Shown here one piece after another: positions 8,237 through 17,275 of a stretch of DNA of 64,000 nt (position 1 is the stretch's first letter; each line of letters opens with the position of its first letter). Source of the stretch: Dyadobacter sp. LHD-138 (GTDB taxonomy: Bacteria > Bacteroidota > Bacteroidia > Cytophagales > Spirosomataceae); the NCBI RefSeq assembly GCF_030929615.1, contig NZ_JAVFVU010000027.1, positions 1 through 64,000 on the forward strand, written 5' to 3'. Under the pieces are notes generated by a model. It worked only from the letters and a program-made list of their open reading frames with translations, was not told the origin of the DNA and searched no databases. The position numbers were made by a program, and so were the translations under genes.

Positions 8237-8776
8237 TTATAATATGCTGATAGGAGGTGAGATGCGCGACAACTGACCTTTACTGATCTTAACGGCATTG
8301 GCTAGGATATTAATTGCGTTTGCGATCGTCCAGACTAGTGGTATGAGCATCGTTTGCCTGCTCCGGACGCCGTACCAGTCGTTCAGGACCAAAACGAGGA
8401 TAAGCAAAAGGATGCCGATAAGCGTCCAAATGACCTGAATGGAGATAAGTTTTCGGTTTGCCGGAGTATCCTGCTTTTTTGCAAATATGATGATCAGGGG
8501 GATAAAAAGGTTCAGCGGGGGAAGGATTACAAAGGGCAATGATGAAAGGTTGATGACCTTGGTCCATTTCAGATCTTGGCCGCTTCGATCTTCATGCGTA
8601 TCCCGTAGGTCGGCCTCGCAGATGTCGAGTGATTTCGCAAGGGTTTTGAGGGTATAGCCTGAGGGAACCTGTCCGGCCTCGATCCGCTGGATCGTTCTGA
8701 CAGAAACACCTGATTTTTCGGACAGTTCGTCCTGGGTCAGATTGAGCTTTTCTCTAAGCAACAGCAGTTTAACCAT
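8237..8776 (-). CDS. XRE-family HTH protein with C-terminal membrane segments
   Basis: A 179-residue protein. Residues 1-58 form a Cro/C1 helix-turn-helix (LREKLNLTQDELSEKSGVSV, then RTIQRIEAGQVPSG). After a short linker come about three hydrophobic helices (LPFVILPPLNLFIPLIIIFA, LISIQVIWTLIGILLLILVL, MLIPLVWTIANAINILANAV). Such HTH-plus-membrane proteins are common in Bacteroidota and are thought to be membrane-tethered regulators. It lies directly upstream of the aspartyl protease on the same strand and may be co-transcribed with it. Confidence 0.82.
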   Translation of the reverse strand: MVKLLLLREKLNLTQDELSEKSGVSVRTIQRIEAGQVPSGYTLKTLAKSLDICEADLRDTHEDRSGQDLKWTKVINLSSLPFVILPPLNLFIPLIIIFAKKQDTPANRKLISIQVIWTLIGILLLILVLVLNDWYGVRSRQTMLIPLVWTIANAINILANAVKISKGQLSRISPPISIL

Positions 8777-9257
8777 ATTTTCGAAAGGTACCTTTTTTTT
8801 CGCAATAGCCGGATGCTTTTTTATTATAAAATGGATATCTTATTGGAGAATTCGGAAGCGTTGACTATCTGATTTCGTGGCGTATTTGACCATTAATAGG
8901 CAATTATTAGATATGTGCTAAGTGATTGTATATCATTTTATTATTCGGTGAATTTTAACCGAAACGGGCTGTCCTCAATTTCTGAATTGAGGTGATCAGT
9001 GGCTCCGAATTGTCCACTATATACTCAGCACCGGTTAAATGGTCGTCTTTTTGAGCCATCAGATTGGTGCTTCGAAAAAGTATAATTGAAAAAAAACAAC
9101 AGCCGGAGATTGTTGATTTCGACGCCATGAACAATATTATTTTAACCAGACCACACGGACCATGTTATAATTAAAGCTAACTAAACTCTTCCAAGAATTT
9201 TCAATAATTATCACAACTTTTTTTGTAATAATTATTATGACTTGCATTTACTTCAAC
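8777..9257. other. Gap with no recognisable gene
   Basis: About 480 AT-rich bases without a credible reading frame on either strand. It should contain the promoter of the minus-strand XRE gene. I saw no clear TAnnTTTG match there and no repeats. Confidence 0.3.
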
Positions 9258-9330
9258 TGGAGAGATTGGATTGGCTTATTGGTAGGGCCAATCCTACTGG
9301 AGGACCGTCCGGTCTCTATGCACCTCTCTA
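9258..9330 (+). other. Compact region of nested inverted repeats, possible RNA or HTH relic
   Basis: TGGAGAG (9258-9264) can pair with CTCTCTA (9324-9330). Inside are GGATTGGC (9268-9275) with GCCAATCC (9287-9294), and GACC (9303-9306) with GGTC (9311-9314). This is a multi-stem pattern of 73 bases. One reading frame across it gives LLQLERLDWLIGRANPTGGP and SGLYAPL, which resembles the first helices of a small Bacteroidota HTH protein but has no start codon. Either explanation is tentative. Confidence 0.25.
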
Positions 9331-9366
9331 AAGTTTAGACATTCATCTTTAACAAAAAGTTTTTTA

Positions 9367-9412
9367 CACTTTGAAATACAACGTGTTTTTATTTACTTTG
9401 AATATCAAAGTA
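9367..9412. promoter_or_regulatory. Tandem palindromic operator-like sites
   Basis: TACTTTGAATATCAAAGTA (9394-9412) is a perfect 8-bp inverted repeat with a 3-base centre. CACTTTGAAATACAACGTG (9367-9385) is an imperfect second copy, 27 bases away centre to centre. Such paired sites resemble operators of PadR- or GntR-type repressors, but the gene they once served is not present: only a relic frame (TTNKFSYASRAPAEFDAAKK) lies downstream at about 9560-9760. Confidence 0.45.
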
Positions 9413-9734
9413 CTTTTAATTATTGCTGCAATAAATATTAAGATATTATTTGCAGCAACAATTAATGGCGTTGTTAACTCTCGACTAATGCGTAGACGTT
9501 TATGCTATATCGGGTAAACCTGTAAAAATGAAAGTGGAAAAAACGGCTAAACTATTGCCATTGAAAACAACGGAACGACTATACCTCTTGAAGCTACAAC
9601 AACCAATAAATTCAGTTACGCATCGAGAGCTCCCGCGGAATTCGATGCTGCAAAGAAGCTAATGATCGTTAAGCACTCCAGGATGAAGGCATATTTACAA
9701 GAGAGAACTGAACAACATGTTAGATTTTATAGCC

Positions 9735-10070
9735 ATGAAGATTTCAAGAACAAAATTCATCGTTAGCTTTCTCATTCTGGCGTTCGCCTTTCAATTTATC
9801 TCTAATTCAATTTTGGGAACTGAAGTCCGACTCTTTCCCCAAAACGGCGAGTGGTTCCCCGGAGCAGATTCAGCAATAGCCTGTAGGAGTACCTTAGCCA
9901 CAATTATATATCCAGTGAAATTTGTTTTGATAGGCCCCTTATCATCTTTGGCCCAGGATCCGGATCCGGCACCTCCTGTACTGTTGATTGCGTTTGCTAC
10001 TTACTGGGCCGCAATAGCATTGGTTCTTTATTATCTCCTCAATAAAATAATCACGTGTAAAAAATCATGA
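9735..10070 (+). CDS. Small membrane protein of unknown function
   Basis: About 111 residues from the second in-frame ATG (9735), which puts a positively charged tip before the first membrane helix (KFIVSFLILAFAFQFISNSI). A second helix is near the end (LLIAFATYWAAIALVLYYLL), then a basic tail KKS. The middle loop (FPQNGEWFPGADSAIACRST) is probably periplasmic. I do not recognise the family. It precedes the DoxX-like gene by about 100 bases on the same strand. Confidence 0.5.
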   Translation: MKISRTKFIVSFLILAFAFQFISNSILGTEVRLFPQNGEWFPGADSAIACRSTLATIIYPVKFVLIGPLSSLAQDPDPAPPVLLIAFATYWAAIALVLYYLLNKIITCKKS

Positions 10071-10166
10071 ATTTTAAAGAGACTATCATATCCCACTGGT
10101 TATTATTGCGAAGGTTTGGAGTAAATGCACAAAAAAAGATCCGGTTACGTCATTTAATATACCACC

Positions 10167-10889
10167 ATGAATAGACTTAGGGAAATTTTCAATGAAGCAA
10201 AGTCTGATAAATGGTTTCAAAACTTTGCTGTTTTTTGCCGCATCACCCTCGCAGCTAGCTTTCTTCCGACGGGCTATGTTAAAATAATGGGACAACGCTT
10301 TGCTGAAGGGCTATCCCATAACAATCCATTGGGGAGTTATTTTGACGCCCTACTCGCAACAGGATATTACTATACTTTTATTGGGATCACTCAGGTGGCA
10401 ATAGCCATATTAGTGTTGATACCGAGAACTGCGCTGCTTGGCACGCTGATGTATTTTTGCATGATCGTTAATATCAGTGTGCTAACTTATGCCACCCGCT
10501 TCCATGGCACCCGGCTTGTCACCATCATGGTATTGGCCTGCTTGTATCTACTGATATGGGACTATGACCGTATCAAACATATTTTGCCATTCAGGCAACC
10601 TCACCCAGCTCCACAGGTAATTAGAAGGCCACTGGGCAAGCGGCTGCGCATCCTATTTTTTGGAGGTTGTATCGCAGCCCTGGCTGTTATCATCATCGGC
10701 ACTTCATATTTATACGAAATAGTGCCTGGCGATTCTGAAGAAGAGGCCCGAAGTCAATGTCTCACTAGTAAGAACCCAGAGGCTTGTGAGGCCTTCTGCG
10801 ATTGCATTTATAAGCAAGGGCAGCCGCTGGATATTTGTTTGGCAGCTTTTAATAAAGCGGATGACATGCGGAGATCTGATGTGAAATAG
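10167..10889 (+). CDS. DoxX-like membrane protein with Cys-rich C-terminus
   Basis: A 240-residue protein with four N-terminal membrane segments in the DoxX pattern: ASFLPTGYVKIMGQRFAEGL, then the GYYYTFIGITQVAIAILVLI helix and GTLMYFCMIVNISVLTYATR. A fifth hydrophobic helix is at about residues 165-185. The C-terminal 50 residues hold five cysteines (CLTSKNPEACEAFCDCIYKQ and later CLAAF), probably periplasmic and disulfide-bonded. DoxX proteins are linked to quinone- or thiosulfate-related redox chemistry. A PQQ-dehydrogenase relic follows, but a functional link is only a guess. Confidence 0.72.
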   Translation: MNRLREIFNEAKSDKWFQNFAVFCRITLAASFLPTGYVKIMGQRFAEGLSHNNPLGSYFDALLATGYYYTFIGITQVAIAILVLIPRTALLGTLMYFCMIVNISVLTYATRFHGTRLVTIMVLACLYLLIWDYDRIKHILPFRQPHPAPQVIRRPLGKRLRILFFGGCIAALAVIIIGTSYLYEIVPGDSEEEARSQCLTSKNPEACEAFCDCIYKQGQPLDICLAAFNKADDMRRSDVK

Positions 10890-11282
10890 CTACCTGGCAA
10901 TCTCAGCTTTTATCTGGTTTTCTAAATTTAGATGTAACCAACTTGTAACTTGACCTGTCAAATGGATAGAAGAATTGACAAAGAAATAATCAACTTGATA
11001 TTACATGGAGAAGTCCATCTCTTTCGTCATATTACCAAAAGACATCAGCTGATGGCTCATAGAACGGCTTTCGCAGTCATGAAACAGCCATCTCAGCAGC
11101 ATGTGTTTTTGATATTCCCTTTCATCTTTACCTTTGGTCTTTTGGTTATTTTTAGAGTTCCTTTACCATTATTTGATTTCGTGGCATCCATGTTTCTTTG
11201 TTCGGGGCTTGTTTGGCTTTCCAGGGAAATACTCGTCGCTGGGTTAGTGCTTGTTAGAAGTTTTTGATCTTTTGCGCTCAAA
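10890..11282. other. Gap between DoxX gene and PQQ dehydrogenase relic
   Basis: It holds a plus-strand open frame of 105 codons (10950-11267) with a hydrophobic stretch (VFLIFPFIFTFGLLVIFRVP). It has no family resemblance I can see and no ribosome-binding site, so I do not call it a gene. Confidence 0.25.
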
Positions 11283-11681
11283 ATGACTAATGTTTTCATC
11301 TTAGACGACCTGGAAATCAAACTTCCATACGGCACCTTGAATGCGATTGATCTTAATAAAGGAGAAATACTCTGGCAGGTGCCACTCGGAGAAGATGAGA
11401 AATTGACCGAAATAGATATCAAAAAAAAGGGCATTTTTAACCGCGGTGGGATCGCCACAGCCTGAGGGCTCGTATTTACTGCATCCACCGCTAATAATAT
11501 ATTTCGTGCGTCCGATCAGATAACGGGAAAAATACTTTGGACAGGCGAATTGCCAGGTAATGGGTGCTCCATTCCTTCGACCGAAGCAATATGTCAGAAT
11601 AGGTGGGAGGGTAAATTTTGCAAAAAAATTCAGAGGAGGGTATTTGACTTTTGCATTGAAGTAATAGAAAGACCGACCTGA
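11283..11681 (+). pseudogene. C-terminal fragment of a PQQ-dependent glucose dehydrogenase-like quinoprotein
   Basis: PYGTLNAIDLNKGEILWQVP, then FNRGGIATA, an in-frame TGA (11463-11465), and GLVFTASTANNIFRASDQIT with GKILWTGELPG follow the last blades of PQQ-dependent sugar and alcohol dehydrogenases (GTLNAIDL...GGxIATAGGLVFTAS...FRAFD...GKxLW). The TGA replaces a conserved Gly codon. Similarity fades after about 11575. The catalytic N-terminal half is absent. Confidence 0.75.
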
Positions 11682-11714
11682 ACCAACAGGAAGCCACATT
11701 CTTTCGGTACCAGT

Positions 11715-12596
11715 CTAACTAATGTTATTCTGTTGTTTGTAGCTTTTTATTTTTTCAAGATAATTTCCCGGGGCCATATTCAGGACTTTCTTGAAATGCT
11801 TGTAAAACGTGGAAGGGCTGCTGTAACCAATGGAGTAACAGACCTCCTCAATGGTTTTGGAGCTGTCTTCCATCAGCAACGCACAGGCCTTGTCTATCCT
11901 GACTTCGTTCAGGTAGTGATAGTAACTTTTACCAGTCCATTTTTTGAAATACCGACAAAATGATGTTTCTGTAAAATTGATCACGGCAGCGATCTGTGGC
12001 AGGGTGATCGTCTCCCGGTAATGTTGCTGAGTATAATCGAGAACTACTCTGATTTTATCCTCGTTGACATCAAGTACGGGGACCAATTTAGGACGGGACT
12101 GGCTAAGCGTTTGGTATTTTCGCTGCCCGAGCAGGCCCGACAGGATCTGTACCAGCAGGATTACGATGTTCATCCCTTCTGTATCTTTCAGTTTTAAAAT
12201 CTCCGGGACCAATCCCTCGGTTTGATTTCTCCACAAAGTTCCCTGGCTGCATAAATACGCAAGGTGGCCCGTCAGCTGAAAATCCTTGATGATGGTTATA
12301 AGGCCGTCCAGAAATATTTTGTCAAAATGAACGATAGCGACACGGGTTTCCACTGATGATACCGTGTGTATCGAATGAGGAAGTCCGCTGCCTACGAGGA
12401 ATATGTCCCCGGCCGTGATTTGCTCGACATGTCCGCCAACCAGTATGGAGGTTTGCCCCTCCTGGACACATACTAGCTCGACTTGGGAATGTGAATGGCT
12501 GAAATGACCCGAGGGATCAAAGCCATTAAAAAACCGGATGGCACCGATTCTAAGATTTCCGGAATCAGATCCTGGATTGGAAAGTGAGATAATCAT
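11715..12596 (-). CDS. AraC-family transcriptional regulator
   Basis: A 293-residue regulator. Residues 1-110 form a cupin sensor domain (SHSHSQVELVCVQEGQTSIL, GGHVEQITAGDIFLVGSGLP). Residues 195-290 are the double HTH of AraC/XylS (VRIDKACALLMEDSSKTIEE, then VCYSIGYSSPSTFYKHFKKV and PGNYLEKIKSYK). It is divergent from the broken PfkB-type kinase 160 bases away and probably controls the sugar locus that follows. It is complete. A second AraC regulator of the same type at 18416-19320 closes the locus and is frameshifted. Confidence 0.9.
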   Translation of the reverse strand: MIISLSNPGSDSGNLRIGAIRFFNGFDPSGHFSHSHSQVELVCVQEGQTSILVGGHVEQITAGDIFLVGSGLPHSIHTVSSVETRVAIVHFDKIFLDGLITIIKDFQLTGHLAYLCSQGTLWRNQTEGLVPEILKLKDTEGMNIVILLVQILSGLLGQRKYQTLSQSRPKLVPVLDVNEDKIRVVLDYTQQHYRETITLPQIAAVINFTETSFCRYFKKWTGKSYYHYLNEVRIDKACALLMEDSSKTIEEVCYSIGYSSPSTFYKHFKKVLNMAPGNYLEKIKSYKQQNNIS

Positions 12597-12755
12597 AGTA
12601 ATTTATTCCTGTTATTTTTTACTATAATACATATTATCGAAGACATTGTGACCGAAATATTGGAGGAAAACCCATAATTTGTTAAGATTCCACGAGACCT
12701 TGATAAAAAGGCGAAGACCGGCACAGAGAATAAGCTCTACCTTGACATTGCAATA

Positions 12756-13889
12756 GTGCTGATGTTTTACACACCGCTTTCAAACATTTCAATGCTGGTA
12801 CTGAATCCTAACGAAAGGAGTAATATTTCAAACGTCGCGAGTTGGCATGACGTGTTGATTTCCAAAAAGATATCCCTGGGTTTTGATGGCTGCATCGACT
12901 CTATTGTGAAGATCGTCAAAAAGCAGAATGCGGATGGCTCACAGCTGTATTTTGAGGACATCACTGATTTTGGGAATTATATTGTGCAAAAGGCCAACCG
13001 AAATTTTTCGCTGGAGCTCAAACAGGAGCTGCTTAAAGTCGGTGGGAATATGCCCATCACGGCTAATGCATTTGCCAAAATGGGTTGCAAGGTGGACTGC
13101 GTCGGAGCACTTGGCCTTCCGGATATTCACCACATTTTTCAGCTGATGTCGCCCAACTGAACCTTGTACAGTTATGCGGAGCCAGGCATGAGCACGGCGA
13201 TCGAATTTAACAGTAGTAAAATGATGATGGCCGAATCCACGCAAATCAACAGCGCCGATTGGTCTTACATCAAGGACACGATCGGGCTGGATCAGTTGAG
13301 ATCTGTTTTCTCGGGAAAGGACCTGGTGGGATTGCTTAACTGGAGTGAGGTGGCGCATTCAACAGGGATATGGGCTGGCCTGCTCGAAGAGGTCCAGCCA
13401 TTTACTGGTACCGGCATCGAAAAGCCGATCGGGCTTGTCGCCTTGTCGGATTGTTCCAAGAAGACACGCAGCCAGTTGCTGGAAGCTTTAGAGCTACTGG
13501 ACGGATTTTCGCATTACTGGAATGTGGTGTTGAGCCTGAACAGGAATGAATCGACCTTAGTATATGACGCACTACTGCGGAATCCAAAAGAAACGCCGAC
13601 AATCGGGAAGATCGCAGCCGTGATTCATGATGCGCTCGGCATCGGCAAGGTGGTGGTGCACCACCCGGCGGAAGCGTGTTGTTATGACGTGGATGGGGTA
13701 ACCCAGTGCAGCACACCGCAATTATCCAATCCCAAATTGCTAACTGGGACGGGGGATAATTTCAACACTGGTTTTTGTACCGCCATGCTTCTCGAAATGA
13801 ACACCGCCCAGGCATTGGCCATGGGGCACAGGCTCACCACGCATTACATCGTGCACGGTGAGAGCCCGCATTTTATAAGTCTGTTTTAG
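12756..13889 (+). pseudogene. PfkB-family sugar kinase interrupted by an in-frame TGA
   Basis: Two frames in the same phase are separated only by TGA at 13158-13160. The first carries ISLGFDGCIDSIVKIVKKQN and KVGGNMPITANAFAKMGCKV, matching the PfkB substrate-binding region (GGN motif). The second carries LLTGTGDNFNTGFCTAMLLE, the PfkB signature 2 with catalytic Asp in GTGDNFN. Joined, they make a protein of about 365-377 residues. The upstream half ends HHIFQLMSPN and the downstream resumes TLYSYAEPGMSTAIEF, so nothing is missing except the sense codon. It should have phosphorylated a sugar imported by the neighbouring transporters. The 3' end overlaps the convergent Rieske gene by 17 bases. 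Confidence 0.85.
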
Positions 13890-15088
13890 CAGCTATATCA
13901 GTAACGGGTAAACCTATTCCTTCTTTTAAACGATTGATATACCAGTCCACGAACTTTACCACATCTAGTTCTGAGGGCGCGTAGGGTCCCGGCTGATAAT
14001 GCAAAGACTGTATTCCACTGAAATTGTTTTCGCACAATTCCCAATCCTGCTCACCAGTGATTTTCCAGAATTCGGTCAGCCTGTCAAGGCCATAGTCGCG
14101 GCCTTCAACGGCGTTTTCGTCAACCAGCCACGAAAGATCGACTGTACAGCTGGATGCGCTGACAGGTGTGATACACATCGTCCACACATAGTCGCTGACG
14201 GCATCAATCCAGAAATTGGGGTAACATACCAGTCCCAGGACGCCGGCGTCATAGTCCTGGTGATCGCCCATTGGTAAGGACACGGATTTGCCGTCCAGGC
14301 TGTAACTTTCCACATGATCCCGGAGGGGATACCTGATAGCAAAATGGAATGAGTTATCCTTAAATTCAATACCTTTGGTTTCCAATCCTTTTGCCGACCA
14401 TTCGATCTGCTTTTCCTGCTGGTATAGATCAGTGGATTCTTTTAGATTAGCACCGATGACTGCTCTACAGTATTCGGGGTGGGCTGCTCCGCAATGGTAG
14501 CATTCCCGGAAATTCTCTGTGATCAGCTTCCAGTTTGTCTTTAAAACATACCTTTTCTTGGCAGCTACTTTGGTCTTTTGGAGCTTGTATGGTCGAAGAT
14601 AGGGGCCAAATTCCCTGGCAACCTGTTCGAAATCGGGAGGGCTTTCAGCAAGTGAAATAAAGATCAATCCTTCGACCGTCCTGATATGTACCGAATGCAG
14701 GCCAAATGCGGACCTGTCAAAATCTTCGGGCATGTGCCTGGCTTTAAACAAGGAACCGTCTTTATTGTACACCCATTGATGATAAGGACACATCAACTTG
14801 GTCGCAGACCCGGATTCCTTCGTGCAAATTAGGGCCCCCCTGTGGCGGCAGGTATTATAATGGGCCACGATCCCGTGCTTGTCGTCCCTGAGAATGATGA
14901 CGGAATCGGGATGAACTTTATAAGTAGTAGTCGCCAGGTTTAGGAATGTCGGCAGCAATACCTGCAAAAAGCCAGTATTTACGCCATACATGCTTTATAT
15001 CCATGTCAAAAACCTCTTCATCGGTATAAAATGCCTGCGGTAGGCTGTATCCCGATTTATAGTTTTCAAGTAATGAGCGGGTATCCAT
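13873..15088 (-). pseudogene. Rieske-type oxygenase alpha subunit with a 5' frameshift
   Basis: The start at 15088 gives DTRSLLENYKSGYSLPQAFY to ADIPKPGDYY, then a frame change near 14930 leads to TYKVHPDSVIILRDDKHGIV and the rest. The Rieske [2Fe-2S] ligands are present (CRHRGALIC...CPYHQW), as is the mononuclear iron motif ENFRECYHCGAAHPEYC. The catalytic domain resembles glycine-betaine/carnitine-type monooxygenases more than aromatic dioxygenases, by eye. Without the frameshift the protein would be about 400 residues. The sequence in a single frame lacks the N-terminal 50 residues. A reductase partner is not in the window. Sequencing error is possible. Confidence 0.82.
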
Positions 15089-15323
15089 GGAACTTTGATT
15101 TTGTTGAAAGAAACGGTGACAATGATGCCGGAACGAGCTGATCCGAACTGGCATGTAAACTTAGCAAGTCCTGTGAAGGGATCATCTCTACAAAGTTTCC
15201 CGATATCTACAGTATTTTCTTAGAATTTCATCTTTTTTTTCAATGCGCTTGTTGGGGAAAGGTAAGAATGCAATTTTTGGCTCAATCAATTTCAATCATC
15301 CAAGACCCAAGGAAGTATTTAAC

Positions 15324-16499
15324 ATGGAAAATCAGAATGAGATCTCTCGTAAGGAGTTTATCCGTCAGGTAGGTATAATCGGCGCTATTTCTTCACTTTG
15401 GCCTTCCGCGCTGATGGCGGAAGGATCAGCAGGAAAGAAGATCCGTGTGGGGGTGATCGGTTGCGGTAGTGTTTCAACGCAGTATCTGCCTCATTTGAGT
15501 AAATCCCTTTTTGTGACTCTGGTTGCTACCTGCGATATCATTGAGGAAAGAGCAAAGGCTGCAGCTGAGAAGTACTCAATTACCAACTACTATACTTCCA
15601 TCGAGAAGATGATTGCAGGGACAGAGTTCGATTTGATGGTGAACCTCACCAATATGCAGGAACATGGGCGCCTCAATAAGATAGGATTGGAAAATGGCAG
15701 AAATGTTTGGAGCGAGAAGCCGATGGCCAATACCTATGCGGAGGGAACAGCACTGCTTGCCCTTGCCCAAAAGAAACAATTGAAGATCTGGGGGGCGCCA
15801 GCCGTTATCCTGAGTCCTCAGTTTGCCTTTATGTCAAAAGCAATACAGGAGCAAAAACTCGGCAAGGTCTCGGCTGCTCATGCACATTACGGCCACCGGG
15901 GTCCACATTGGTCTGCATTTTTCTATGAAAAACTGGGAGGCAGCATGCCCGACCTGGCTGTTTACAATATGGCCACGCTAACGGGGTTACTCGGACCGGT
16001 CATATCCATCGTGGCAATGCTCAATATCATTACCCCGACAAGGAAAGTAGACAACCGTCCCAATCCGATTACGGTGGAGGCAGAGGATAACAGTATGGTA
16101 CTGATGGAGCATGCTAGGGGAGCCCTTTCGCATGTTCAAAGCGGGTTCAATTATTTTGATCCCTATGGCCATGAAGGCAGCGGACAGGACAAACCTACAG
16201 TTTCTATTTGGGGTACCAAAGGGAACATGCAGCTGATCGGATATGACTGGGCACCAACGGGTGTGGATATGGCTACCGAAGATCATGAAAAGACGCAGCG
16301 TTTTGCAACCGAAACAGGCTCGTTTGTATGGCAGCAGGGAGCAAGTTATATTTCCGAGACCATGTCTAATGGGGTAGATCCTATTATCACCACGCTTCAT
16401 TCTCTGCATGTGCTGGAAATTATTGAGGCAGCAAGAAAATCGCAGCAGACCGGCACAAGAGTTCAGCTAAAGTCGAGTTTTAAATGGCCATTGCTTTAA
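15324..16499 (+). CDS. Gfo/Idh/MocA-family oxidoreductase, exported type
   Basis: About 391 residues from the ATG at 15324, which has AAGGAAG 10 bases upstream. The N-terminus (ISRKEFIRQVGIIGAISSLW) resembles a Tat-like or membrane leader as seen in many Bacteroidota family members. The Rossmann motif follows (IRVGVIGCGSVSTQYLPHLS), then the family EKPMANT motif at about residue 130 where the Lys is catalytic. These enzymes oxidise or reduce sugars and inositols with NAD(P). The gene is divergent from the Rieske oxygenase and 41 bases upstream of the NagB-like gene, so it probably heads an operon of oxidoreductase, deaminase and MFS transporter. Confidence 0.87.
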   Translation: MENQNEISRKEFIRQVGIIGAISSLWPSALMAEGSAGKKIRVGVIGCGSVSTQYLPHLSKSLFVTLVATCDIIEERAKAAAEKYSITNYYTSIEKMIAGTEFDLMVNLTNMQEHGRLNKIGLENGRNVWSEKPMANTYAEGTALLALAQKKQLKIWGAPAVILSPQFAFMSKAIQEQKLGKVSAAHAHYGHRGPHWSAFFYEKLGGSMPDLAVYNMATLTGLLGPVISIVAMLNIITPTRKVDNRPNPITVEAEDNSMVLMEHARGALSHVQSGFNYFDPYGHEGSGQDKPTVSIWGTKGNMQLIGYDWAPTGVDMATEDHEKTQRFATETGSFVWQQGASYISETMSNGVDPIITTLHSLHVLEIIEAARKSQQTGTRVQLKSSFKWPLL

Positions 16500-16540
16500 T
16501 GTCAATACAGTGCCGAAACCTGTTTTACCCTGAGAATTAA

Positions 16541-17275
16541 ATGAAAATAGCTGTCTTTGACGACCACCAGGTAATGTCTTTTCAGGCCGCCCGGATGATT
16601 GCAACACAAATAAAAAACAAACCGGATTCGGTTATATGCTTGGCGTCGGGTGAAACTCCGTTTCTGGCCTATCATTTACTGTCGACGCTTCTCTTGGGCG
16701 AGGGTGTCGATCATCAGCAATTTACATTGATCGACTTGGATGAATGGGTAAACATTCCATCTCAGAATACTGGCAGTTGCAGCTATTTTCTTCATACAAC
16801 CCTTATCGGGCCGCTCAAACTTTCATTGAGTCAATTCAAATTGTTCGATGGAATAGCTCTCGATTTGCAGGCAGAATGCGACGCGATGGACGAATTTATA
16901 AGCAAACGTGGCGGGATCGACCTCATGGTAGTGGGCATTGGGATGAACGGACATATCGGTTTCAACGAACCTGGCGTTTCTACCGAACTTTATACACATG
17001 TCATCGAGCTGGACGATACCACACGGACTGTTGGGCAGAAGTATTTTGCGGGAAAAACTACTCTCGGGCAAGGCATTACACTTGGTTTGAAACATTTGCA
17101 AGAGTCAAATTCAGTTTTATTGATGGCTTCGGGGGATCGTAAGGCGCGGATTATGAAAGCGACGCTGGAAGGGACGATAGATCCCTTGGTACCATCGACG
17201 ATTATAAGGAACCATTCGAACGGATTGGTGATGCTGGACCAGAAAGCGGCTTCACTCTTAACTCCAGACGAATGA
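16541..17275 (+). CDS. Glucosamine-6-phosphate deaminase-like protein (NagB family)
   Basis: A 244-residue NagB/RpiA/SugarP-isomerase-fold protein. It has CLASGETPFLAYHLL near the phosphate-binding loop, DLDEWVNIP, the active-site signature VVGIGMNGHIGFNEPGVS, and VLLMASGDRKARIMKATLEG near the end. NagB converts glucosamine 6-phosphate to fructose 6-phosphate and ammonia. Sequence is divergent from typical NagB, so another amino-sugar phosphate could be the substrate. The last four bases overlap the MFS gene (ATGA), indicating translational coupling. With a PfkB kinase nearby it suggests a kinase-deaminase route for an amino sugar. Confidence 0.85.
   Translation: MKIAVFDDHQVMSFQAARMIATQIKNKPDSVICLASGETPFLAYHLLSTLLLGEGVDHQQFTLIDLDEWVNIPSQNTGSCSYFLHTTLIGPLKLSLSQFKLFDGIALDLQAECDAMDEFISKRGGIDLMVVGIGMNGHIGFNEPGVSTELYTHVIELDDTTRTVGQKYFAGKTTLGQGITLGLKHLQESNSVLLMASGDRKARIMKATLEGTIDPLVPSTIIRNHSNGLVMLDQKAASLLTPDE

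Noticed and set aside
9258..9330. tRNA gene
   Set aside because: The stems do not follow the tRNA cloverleaf spacing and the conserved T-loop GTTCGANNC is absent.
10950..11267. 105-codon open frame with a hydrophobic stretch
   Set aside because: No recognisable family, no ribosome-binding site, and it lies between a complete gene and a decayed one.
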